Notes under the pieces: generated by a model
What the model was told of the DNA's origin: nothing
Seen by the model: only the letters and a program-made list of their open reading frames with translations
Database searches by the model: none
Assembly: GCF_000203815.1 (NCBI RefSeq)
Contig: NW_004457734.1
Coordinates: 1,061,233-1,125,232 of the forward strand
Reading direction: 5' to 3'
Length of the DNA: 64,000 nt
Source of the DNA: Cavenderia fasciculata
Lineage: Eukaryota > Evosea > Eumycetozoa > Acytosteliales > Cavenderiaceae
Made by a program: the position numbers and the translations under genes
Shown here: in pieces, positions 24,323 to 32,481 of the stretch
Numbering within the stretch: the stretch's first letter is position 1
Layout: the number at the start of each line of letters is the position of its first letter

Positions 24323-24952
24323 TTAACAAGTAATACTTATATAATCATTTTCAAATTTATAAGGATCATTATATTCACACTGTTCAAACATTGTAGAAGA
24401 GATGCAGTTACCCATAGTACAGACTTGTTGAAATGGCATACCATTGTTGCACCAAAACTTAAAGGTTTGAAGTGTGTTTTGGTAGATGGTATTGTCGGTA
24501 TAGTAGAAATACATTGCATAGTCTCCATTGCATTGACTGTCACCTTGTCTGAATCTTGTTTGACGGTACCCTTGTTTGGGAATGTATCCTGGATCTTGGA
24601 CGACACTCATGACGGCAGTATCATCAACATTGTAAAAGTAACCATGATCGGCCCATGACACTTGGTAGCAATTGCCAACAGCAAAGGTCTTTTGTGATGA
24701 TGGTTTGGTTGAATTGCTACAATACATGTTGTCCCAAGAGTAAAAGGTGGCTTCTTTTTGATTGTCATCATAATCGACCCAATAACTTGCACCAAACAAT
24801 GTAATACATTCTCCTACCAACCAAGAATATCCTGTTCCATTTACTGCTCCACTACATCCATTTCCATTTGAATAAGGTGTAAAGTTTATATATGTTAATC
24901 CAAATACAGATGTCTGTAAAAGTATAAATATAAAAGTGATAAATAATTTCAT
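24323..24952 (-). CDS. Secreted Cys-rich protein, dictyostelid-type, unknown function
   Basis: A single exon of 209 residues starting at the ATG at 24952, chosen because it gives a clean signal peptide (MKLFITFIFILLQTSVFG); the frame stays open further 5' without a better start. The mature protein is rich in Tyr, Gly, Asn, Asp and paired Cys (CSGAVNG, GECITL, MYCSNS, GNCYQVSW, SQCNGDY, FKFWCNN, CTMGNC). This suggests a disulfide-stabilised extracellular domain; no membrane anchor is seen. I know similar short secreted families only from social amoebae and cannot name a function. It is divergent from the CBM49 gene, separated by 454 bases, so the two may share developmental regulation (inference). 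Confidence 0.75.
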   Translation of the reverse strand: MKLFITFIFILLQTSVFGLTYINFTPYSNGNGCSGAVNGTGYSWLVGECITLFGASYWVDYDDNQKEATFYSWDNMYCSNSTKPSSQKTFAVGNCYQVSWADHGYFYNVDDTAVMSVVQDPGYIPKQGYRQTRFRQGDSQCNGDYAMYFYYTDNTIYQNTLQTFKFWCNNGMPFQQVCTMGNCISSTMFEQCEYNDPYKFENDYISITC

Positions 24953-25406
24953 TCCAAATAGATAAAGATAATTTAGAGAGAAAGAGAGAGAGAAAAGAAA
25001 AAAGATTATGATTGATGATGTCACAAGCAAGACGAGTGAGTGGTCACATGACCTTGTTTAACCCATCAATATTTTAAAATATCCTGAATGGGATATTTTT
25101 TTTTTTTCAAAAAGACAAGAAAGAAAAAGACACATGGTTTTTTTTACTTTTAGTTCTTTTTATTTAATCACAGACTATTGTAACATTTTTTTTGTTTAAA
25201 TTTGGATGGATAGATTATAACAACAATGAAAGTCGCGACATATGATGATATATGTTCATAATATTATGTGGTTGTTTTTTTTAGAGTGATCCAACACACC
25301 TTTTTTGTTCTTTGGTGTTCTTTGTTCTTTTTTTAAAATTTTAAATTATTGCATATGGATAGATAAACTATAAATAACAATTAAAAAAAAGCAAGTATTA
25401 ATTAAT
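24953..25406. other. Divergent promoter region of two secreted-protein genes
   Basis: 454 bases separating two genes that both encode signal peptides. It contains T-rich and A-rich runs and an ACACACC patch near 25293. I see no coding sequence or mobile element. Confidence 0.55.
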
Positions 25407-26302
25407 ATGAATCAAAAAAAAATGAAAATAATAATAATAATATTAATAATTTGTTTAAACTATTATAGTTTTTCAGCACCAATTAATCAATCATGTAATA
25501 ATTTATTTAATCAATTTCTTCAATCAAATGATTGTATTGTTGCATCAGTTTCTGGTGTACATAAATATAGTCTTGCTCAAGAAGGTTTAAAAGGTTTTCT
25601 CCAGGTTACAAGTGATGGCAAGTTAAATCAAACGGCTCCATTTACTAGACTCCAAACCTATGAAACTACTTGTTACAAAAACAAATTACAACCATTTAGT
25701 GTCCATGATGCTTTTTACACTAAATCTTTTGTAATTGATATTGCAAATAGTTCAATTCAAATTGATGGTGTGACTAATAGTTTGTTTTGTGATGACCAAG
25801 GTTTTGCTCATTTTATTCAAAATGATTTTTATTATTCTTTAATTGTATTTATAAAAAAGGAAAAAGAAATGAAATATATATAGATTAATATTTAATTTTT
25901 AATATTTTTTTATTATTTTTTTTTTAGGTAAGAGGGACAGGATCAAAAAATTGTCCATCTCTTCAATTTGGTGAACCATGTGGTATTCCAGATAATGGAT
26001 TCAAGATTACGACCAAGGTAGAGTTGGAGGAACAATGGAATTATCCACAGGACCAAAGTAAAATAGAGTACAAGTACAAGGTGACGGTGACCAATAGTGA
26101 GACGTATGCAGTGTCCAATGTGATTCTTGGATTTGTTGGAGGTTGGACACCTGTTCAGATTTGGTCCGTCAATGTACAGGGTGATACGGTTAGCTTCCCT
26201 GATTGGTTGAGTAGTTTGGCTCCTGGTGCAAGTCATGTGTTTGGTTTTACGTCGTTGGCTACTAATCCTACTTTTAAGGTTGTTGGCTCGGTTAGACAGT
26301 AG
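25407..26302 (+). CDS. Secreted cellulose-binding protein with CBM49 domain
   Basis: Exons 25407-25844 and 25928-26302 give 270 residues. The signal peptide is Lys-rich then Ile-rich (MNQKKMKIIIIILIICL). The middle region (about residues 25-150) has four or more Cys and no family I recognise. The C-terminal 95 residues, from FKITTKVELEEQW to the stop, match the CBM49 carbohydrate-binding fold: a beta-sandwich with YKYKVTVTN, LGFVGGWTPVQIW and a WLSSLAPGASHVFGF turn, whose aromatics contact crystalline cellulose. CBM49 proteins of dictyostelids are found in stalk, spore-coat and cyst walls. The translation runs on after the exon 1 donor for only a few codons, which supports the splice. Confidence 0.88.
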
Positions 26303-26393
26303 TAGTAATAGTAATCCATTGTTGGAATAATAAATATCTAGTGAATCTCGTCGAGATCATTTTTTATTAAAACTCCATTCTTTACAATCCTAG

Positions 26394-26455
26394 GGTTCCA
26401 CTTTTTCTCATGACTTTGAATCATGAGATCACAGGATATAATCAAGGAAAGGTAG
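26394..26455 (+). pseudogene. Decayed tRNA-Gln(TTG) relic
   Basis: GGTTCCA, the usual eukaryotic tRNA-Gln acceptor strand, lies at 26394-26400. A perfect anticodon hairpin CATGA-CTTTGAA-TCATG follows at 26409-26425 with anticodon TTG (Gln). The D-arm is deleted (only about 8 bases between the two) and no T-arm follows, so it cannot be functional. The hairpin alone could be chance; the two elements in order make a relic likely. Confidence 0.45.
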
Positions 26456-26619
26456 TATAATTCAGTTGTAACGAATTTTTTTTTTTAAGAATATCACAAG
26501 AAGTGTCTATGTTGATTGGTTTTAGTTTTACCCATGTCTCTGTCAGATGCTTCGAGGTGGATGTATAGGGCTATGAGACGAACGGGCTGACAAATCTATT
26601 TTTTACTTTAAATATTAAT

Positions 26620-26660
26620 GGATGTTTTGCTCAGTTGGAATAGCTATTGGATAAAATCGA
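26620..26660 (+). pseudogene. Degenerate tRNA 5' half
   Basis: GGATGTT-T-TGCTCAGTTGGAA at 26620-26641 resembles the 5' half of the tRNA-Arg copies at 28872-29152, with an A-box-like core GCTCAGTTGG. It then degenerates and ends in a T-run. No TATAAATA is found 35 bp upstream, unlike the copies in the array. Confidence 0.4.
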
Positions 26661-26993
26661 AAAAACATTTTTTTTTTTTAAAGTAATTCTTTTCCTGTTC
26701 TCTCCTATCGGGAAGAGTACTCAGAAGTTACAAAGTTTTATTAATTATACATTTTAATTGACCAGCAAGAAATAAAGATTATCTCGAGAAGAATAAAAGT
26801 TAATTTGTTCTGGGGGTTTGTCCATGTCTATGATACATGTTTTATTGACGCTGATCATGTATCTTATTGTATAGTGTCAAGCATGTTGGATTGTTTTGGA
26901 TTGTTGCTTGTTCTAAAAATAAATTGGTTAAAGATATCGCTAATTTTTTGTTTTTTTTTTTTGTCACATTAGCACTTTTGGCTGTAACATTGT

Positions 26994-28698
26994 GTTCTAT
27001 AATTATTCAAAGTTATTATTATTATTATTTAGTAAATTATTATATTATTAATATTATTATTGATAGTTGTAGAGAGAATAGAAGAAGATGAAGGTGGTGA
27101 GGAGGATGAGAAGAATGAGGTTGAGGGTGATCGATTGCAGATGAAGAGTACGCAAAGTCTTGTACCTCTCCAAATGACTGGGTAGTGCGATCTTGTAAAC
27201 AGTAGGATGGTTGTAGTTGGAGGAAGATCAAAGGATGATAGTTTGTATTCGTTCTGTGAATGTATGTATTAATGTTTCATCGGTTTGGCATATCATTTAG
27301 CAATCTAGCTCGCAGGAATTATTCAGTGAATGGTTCATCTCTTTGGTGACGTAGATCATTACGTCGGAACCATATTCGTTCGAGTGTTGCAGCGACCAAG
27401 TTGGTAGTCATTGGAGTTTGTTTGAGGTTGAGGAGGGTGATGTCCCAAACTGGTGGTGGAATGTTGGCAGCAGTAACCTCTTTCAGTATCTTCACTGGCA
27501 GCGTGGTCTCCTTGCATTGAAAGAACAAATGCTTGGAGGATTCGTCTTTGCCACACGACACGCAGATGGAGGCGACTGGGTCACCCCTGACGAGCGGGAG
27601 ACATTTGGTTACATATTTCCAAACCAGAACTCGACCCTTTGGTAACACGATGGTAGAAAGAGCAGCTAGTGCATTCATTGGATACACTCTGTCATCGGTT
27701 GCTAGGATATTTTGGCCTGGGGTCGGGTCGTACACATTCCACTTTTCGTTGGCTATGGTCAGCCTTTGGAGGTACACTTGCTTGAGAGGTACTCTTCCTC
27801 TTTGTTTGGTTTCATTGCTGGCTTGGGAACAGCCTCTCTGCTGACGTCGTAGGGTTGGGTAAGCTTCTCCCACTCGCTGCGGCAGAGACGAACAAAGTGG
27901 TTTGGTTTGTCTTGGTTGAGTTGGTCCATCCATGATTGGGCAAATGAAACCTTTGCGACTCGATTGTCGTGGAGGAACCTTTCGAACATCCATGCCTTTT
28001 GAGCGTGGAATCTAGCGTTGAGGTCCCAGAGGTTGACCACCTTGGTCGATCGATCGTATGGAGCGTTTCTTGGACATGGTTCTTTTGGTTGGCTTTGATG
28101 GGTCGTACTCACGGTCGTTGCTGAACATGAACCAATCAATAACCTTTTCCAATCTGGTGATTGCCTCGTGACTAGGTGATTCAAGGTACGTAAAATAATT
28201 TAATTGTGACAAACCATATGTTTTGAGCAAAGCTAATTTACCTCTGTAGTTATTGTTGTGTTTAGGTTTCCATCTAATCAAATCGTTGATTACCTTGTCA
28301 ATACGCTCTGGAAGGTGTGGTACCAAACCAAACTGGTTAAAGTAATAGCCGAGGTATCGTTCTTTGCTTTCCTTGTCCATCAGTGGGTACGGTAAATTGG
28401 TTGGACTGCCAGGTGACATGATCACACATTTGTCAGTGTTGACTTTGGATGAAGTAGCTTTACAGAACAGCTGAATCCATTCGTCCATTAGTTTAAATTC
28501 TTGGATGTTTTTGGCAAATGTAGACGTGTCGTCGGCAAACTGGAGTAGCTTTACCCAGTTGAGGTGGACAAGAGGCGGTGGCTTTCTCTGTTTGGTTCCG
28601 AAAGCTGGTGGTGGGAGCATAGAGAGAGAGACTGGTGGCTTTGCAGTTGTGGTGTCGACTGAGCTAAACACCCATGTCCATTCACCAAGCGACACCAC
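26994..28698 (-). mobile_element. Frameshifted non-LTR (LINE) retrotransposon fragment, tRNA-associated type
   Basis: The minus strand from about 28698 to 27322 encodes, in at least three frames, the later part of a LINE reverse transcriptase. Visible parts are LLQFADDTSTF (the catalytic FADD box near 28540), LFCKATSSKVNTDKC, the thumb region ERYLGYYFNQFG, a conserved WDLNARFHAQKAW block and a CxxC...HLFFQC zinc knuckle (CVSCGKDESSKHLFFQC). Frame changes near 28100 and 27800 and loss of everything 5' of the palm show it is dead. The related LINE at 49529 shares LFCKATSSKVN but otherwise differs, so this is a separate subfamily. The 3' UTR extends to about 26994, where A-rich minus-strand sequence may be the tail. 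Confidence 0.8.
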
Positions 28699-28805
28699 TC
28701 TTTACCCCCTCAACAAGTGGGTAGACTACATAACGCGCCTCAACAACCTCGCAGACTAGACTATTCAACAAGAGTGATAAAGAGTGGTGTCGCTTGGTGA
28801 ATGGA
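28677..28805. repeat. Perfect 28-bp inverted repeat
   Basis: 28677-28704 and 28778-28805 are exact reverse complements (arms start TCCATTCACC and TAAAGAGTGG), separated by 73 bases. The left arm overlaps the 5' end of the LINE fragment and the right arm joins the 86-bp array, so the structure marks the junction between the two. Confidence 0.85.
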
Positions 28806-29129
28806 AGAGAGAGATTGGAAAAACAGCGTGTAAATACGCCAAAAAACAAATCCAAAAACACTAGAGTCAATGGATGTTTAGCTCAGTCGGAAGAGAGAGA
28901 TTGGAATAACAGCGTATAAATACGCCAAAAAACAAATCCAAAAACACTAGAGTCAATGGATGTTTAGCTCAGTCGGAAGAGAGAGATTGGAATAACAGCG
29001 TATAAATACGCCAAAAAACAAATCCAAAAACACTAGAGTCAATGGATGTTTAGCTCAGTCGGAAGAGAGAGATTGGAATAACAGCGTATAAATACGCCAA
29101 AAAACAAATCCAAAAACACTAGAGTCAAT
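28803..29129 (+). repeat. 86-bp tandem array carrying tRNA-Arg 5' halves
   Basis: The marker AGAGTCAATGG recurs at 28863, 28949, 29035 and 29121, exactly 86 bp apart. Each of the first three units contains nucleotides 1-24 of the tRNA (GGATGTTTAGCTCAGTCGG, with A-box TAGCTCAGTCGG) at 28872, 28958 and 29044, then switches to the flank of the next unit. Each unit has a TATAAATA box (TGTAAATA in the first) 35 bp before the tRNA start. The fourth unit leads into the intact tRNA-Arg. The units lack anticodon arm, T-arm and B box. Confidence 0.92.
29087..29094 (+). promoter_or_regulatory. TATA box of tRNA-Arg
   Basis: TATAAATA with exactly 35 bases between its end and the first tRNA nucleotide at 29130. 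The same box with the same gap precedes both tRNA-Glu copies, so it is probably an upstream Pol III element. Confidence 0.75.
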
Positions 29130-29202
29130 GGGTGTTTAGCTCAGTCGGAAGAGCGATTGACTTCGAATCAATAGGTCGCAGGTTCGAACCCTGCATCACT
29201 CA
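29130..29202 (+). tRNA. tRNA-Arg(TCG)
   Basis: A 73-nt intact cloverleaf without intron. The acceptor is GGGTGTT/ATCACTC (one T-T mismatch), the D-arm GCTC/GAGC, the anticodon stem ATTGA/TCAAT with loop CTTCGAA (anticodon TCG, reading CGA), and the T-arm GCAGG-TTCGAAC-CCTGC, with discriminator A. A box (TAGCTCAGTCGG) and B box (GGTTCGAACC) are both present. Confidence 0.93.
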
Positions 29203-29208
29203 TTTTTT
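29203..29208 (+). terminator. Pol III terminator of tRNA-Arg
   Basis: A run of six T directly after the discriminator base. In practice this T-run is the boundary between the tRNA gene and the LINE-derived DNA that follows. Confidence 0.7.
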
Positions 29209-29252
29209 GTCAGGTCGTTCGCATTATGAATCTATTCAGAACAAATACCAAA

Positions 29253-30043
29253 CGTCCCACGGTCTGATGGCTCTTTCCATTCGCATGGTGGTCTTGTACT
29301 TTTTATCCTCTACGTAGAGGTTAGTTGTAGATGACCATAAGAACCACGCGATAAAGTTGTCGAGTGAGTCGAATTGTTGGTGTGTCGAGGTAAGAGTGGT
29401 AGACTAGGGGGGATAATACATAGGATTTGAGAATATTGACCTTTGCCTTTAGTGTGATTGAGTCCTTTTTCCATTTGATCAGTTTCGCCTTTGCACCATT
29501 TACGATATCTTCTAGTTTCGAGGACAGCCCATCTTTCGAAAAGTTGAGGCCCAAGTATCTTTCTATACCTGCAATGGGGTAAGACGTGTCTCTGTTTTGT
29601 TGGTCTGGTATGGTTACTTTTGATCCGTTGTCGTCTGGTTCGATGAGAATGACTGATGACTTGTCCTCATTGACCTTTGATGAAGTTGCTTTACAAAAGA
29701 GGTCAATGCAGCTGTTGATGAAACGTTGCTGTTTGAACAATGTTGCAAATGATGCAGAGTCATCGGCGATGCCTACGTTCATCACTACAAAAATGACGAA
29801 CAATCTACAACTAATTGGAACCGAGACCCAATGGAACTTTCAAACTCTCAACTTTAAAATCAACAGGAATCTCTCTCCTACCCAACAAGCCAACTACAAT
29901 AACCTCACCTCAATAATTCAGCCAATAACAACAAGCTCTAAGCCTCCAACCTCCAACACAAATGATTGCAACTCAACACAAACAACACATATAAAAAAAA
30001 TAATAACAACATTTAAAATACAATTTTGTAAAAAAAAAAAAAA
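29253..30043 (+). mobile_element. 5'-inverted (twin-primed) LINE insertion downstream of tRNA-Arg
   Basis: 29253-29778 matches 50571-51100 of the other LINE but lies in antisense, covering part of the reverse transcriptase (LFCKATSSKVNEDKSSV and the ERYLGLNFSKDG thumb). At about 29791 the orientation flips and 29791-30043 matches the 3' end and 3' UTR of the same element in sense, finishing in a 14-base A-run at 30030. Sense 3' end plus inverted 5' segment is the product of twin priming. It starts some 50 bases after the terminator of the tRNA, in the same direction. It is broken and inactive; internal deletions are also visible. Its 3' end lies about 50 bases from the convergent urocanase gene. 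Confidence 0.88.
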
Positions 30044-30093
30044 TAATATCATTTGTAGCTTTTAATATTTATTTAAGATTATCTTTTCTCTCT

Positions 30094-32240
30094 TTAAAGT
30101 CCCAAATCCAACAACAATTGATCATTTGTATGATTTGGAATCGTAACTTGCAACAATGGATCATGTTGCATAGCTCTATTAATGGTAGCTTCAGCGTTAT
30201 CATTGTAACTCCAAGATCTACGAGCGATACCATTATTTACATCCCAAGCGAGCATCATACGAGCACGGCTATCTGCATCGGCAGAGCCATCGAGGACAAG
30301 ACCAAAACCACCATTGATAGCTTCACCCCAACCAGTTCCACCACCATTGTGAAGTGAAATCCAAGTAGCACCACGATGAGCATCACCAACAAAGTTTTGA
30401 ACTGCCATGTCTGCACAAAATTGAGAGCCATCGACAATATTACTAGTTTCTCTCCAAGGTGCGTCAGTACCAGATACATCGTGATGATCACGACTAATGA
30501 CGACTGGTGCTTTAAGAGTACCATCTTTGACAGCATTGTTAAAGGCAATAGCAATTTCTACACGACCAATACAATCTGAATAGAGAATACGAGCTTGCGA
30601 GCCGACAACAAGACGATGTTGACCAGCTTGAGAAATCCAAAGATGATTATCATTGTATTGTTGATGGACGTTGTTTGGAATATCACCATTACGTAAACGT
30701 TCAATGACTTGGCGAGAAATGGTATCTGTTTTTTCGAGGTCAGTTGGATCATTTGAAGTACAAACCCAACGGAATGGACCAAAACCAAGTGAAAATATAT
30801 CACCCATAATATCTTGTACATAGGATGGATAAAGAAATTCTCTTTCATTTTTCATTATATTTGCTTTGGCACGTTTACATTCCAAAAGGAAACTATTTCC
30901 ATAATCCCAAAATTTCATTCCACGTGCAGACAATGTATTGATTGCCTCTGCATGACGAACCAAACTCTTTTCAACGAGCAATTTAAATTCTGTTGGATTT
31001 TTGACCATCATTTCATTTGATTGTTCAAATGTAATGTCAACTGGATAATAACCACCATTGAATGGATTGTGAAGAGAGGTTTGATCAGAACCCAATTCAA
31101 CGTCTACATCTGATTGTGCCAACTTTTCCCAAAGGTCAACAACATTACCATGATAGGCAATAGAGAGTGGTTTCTTTTCAATTTTGGCCAATTTGATACG
31201 ATTAATTAATTCGTCAAGATCGCTGTATACTTCCATAACCCAACCTTGTTTATGACGTTTGGTTACAGCATCAAGACTAACTTCAGCTACAACACCAATA
31301 GCTCCACAAATGACAGCAGCCTTGGCTTGAGCACCACTCATACCACCAAGACCAGAAGTGATAAATAATTTACCGGCCAAACTTTCAATCGATAAATACT
31401 TTCTACCAGCATTCAACAATGTTATAGTTGTACCATGAACGATACCTTGTGGTCCAATATAACAATAACTACCTGCTGTCATTTGTCCATATTGTGTTAC
31501 TCCAATTGCATACATTTTTTCATAACTAATAGAAAATAAAAATAAATTAATAAAATATTCCTATGTTTTTTGCAAACTATTTACTCTTGACGAGAAGAAT
31601 AATTCGGAATAACCATTCCATTTGTAATGATTAATCTTGGAGAAGAAGGTAAACTTGGAAAGAGGCCCATTGGATGACCAGAATACATTGATAGTGTTTG
31701 ATGATCAGTCATTTGAGAGAGATATTTCATAATGAGATGATATTGAGCCCAATTTGAAAAGACTGAACCATTGCCACCATAGGTGATCAATTCATGAGGA
31801 AATTGAGCAACTTCCTTGTCTAGATTATTCATAATCATCAACATGATCGATGCTGCTTGCTTGCATTTGGCTGGATACATATCAATTGGATATGCCTTCA
31901 TTTCATAATCGATTGGTCTAAATCTATACATATAAATGTGACCATACTTATCCAATTCATCTAAAAATTCCTTTCCCAATACTTGATGATGTATTGTTGG
32001 AAAATATCTAAGTGCATTTTTTATTGCCAACTAAAAAAGAAGAAGTAAAAAAGAAGTAAAGAGTTAATAGACAATTCTTTCTCTCTCTCTATTCTTTCTT
32101 TCTCTCTCTCTCTCTATTACTTTTTTATCAAATGAATCCAATTTAACAGGTCTACCTGGTGCATGAGGTACAGATAGATCAATACCTGGGTGATTAGGTA
32201 AAGGATCAACAATTAAACCTTTTGATAATGATTCTAACAT
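30094..32240 (-). CDS. uroc1: Urocanate hydratase (urocanase)
   Basis: Exons 32121-32240, 31585-32030 and 30094-31525 give 665 residues. The enzyme converts urocanate to imidazolone-propionate in histidine breakdown, using tightly bound NAD. Near-invariant blocks are visible: LKNALRYFP-like start (LAIKNALRYFP), YGHIYMYRFRP, NNLDKEVAQFPHELITYGGNG, NGMVIPNYSSR, GQMTAGSYCYIGPQGIVHGT, the NAD-binding TSGLGGMSGAQAKA and the catalytic-Cys region SQARILYSDCIGR. Length matches the eukaryotic enzyme (about 670). I start at the ATG at 32240, giving MLESLSKGLIVDPLP, which aligns with the usual LCKGLPIEPLP beginning. It is cytosolic. It is flanked by a LINE remnant on its 3' side. Confidence 0.95.
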
Positions 32241-32481
32241 GTTCTTAAACAACTACAAAAAGTATAATCTTTATGAATGATAAAACCGAAATTGAAAATG
32301 AATGAACGTGATTCAATAAAAAAAAAATTAAAAAAAATTAAAAAAAAATGGTAAATTACAAATTTCCCCAAGGAGATAGTTAATATTATATTATTTTTAA
32401 AAAAGATATCTTTTTTTTTTTATATATTATCCGATACTTATAAATTCTAATATGCATGATTAAAAAATATGTTTAATTTAT

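Larger units (their letters stand above)
26303..26993. other. Intergenic region with tRNA relics
   Basis: About 690 bases without a protein gene, at the edge of the repeat island. It contains two decayed tRNA-like pieces listed separately, several T-runs, and an 8-bp stem GATACATG/CATGTATC around 26830-26862. A 74-residue reading frame at 26867 has no family resemblance and is not called. Confidence 0.55.

Noticed and set aside
26520-26600. TTTACCCATG considered as an upstream element of a small nuclear-type RNA
   Set aside because: It does not match the dictyostelid upstream element exactly and no snRNA or known small-RNA end motif follows.
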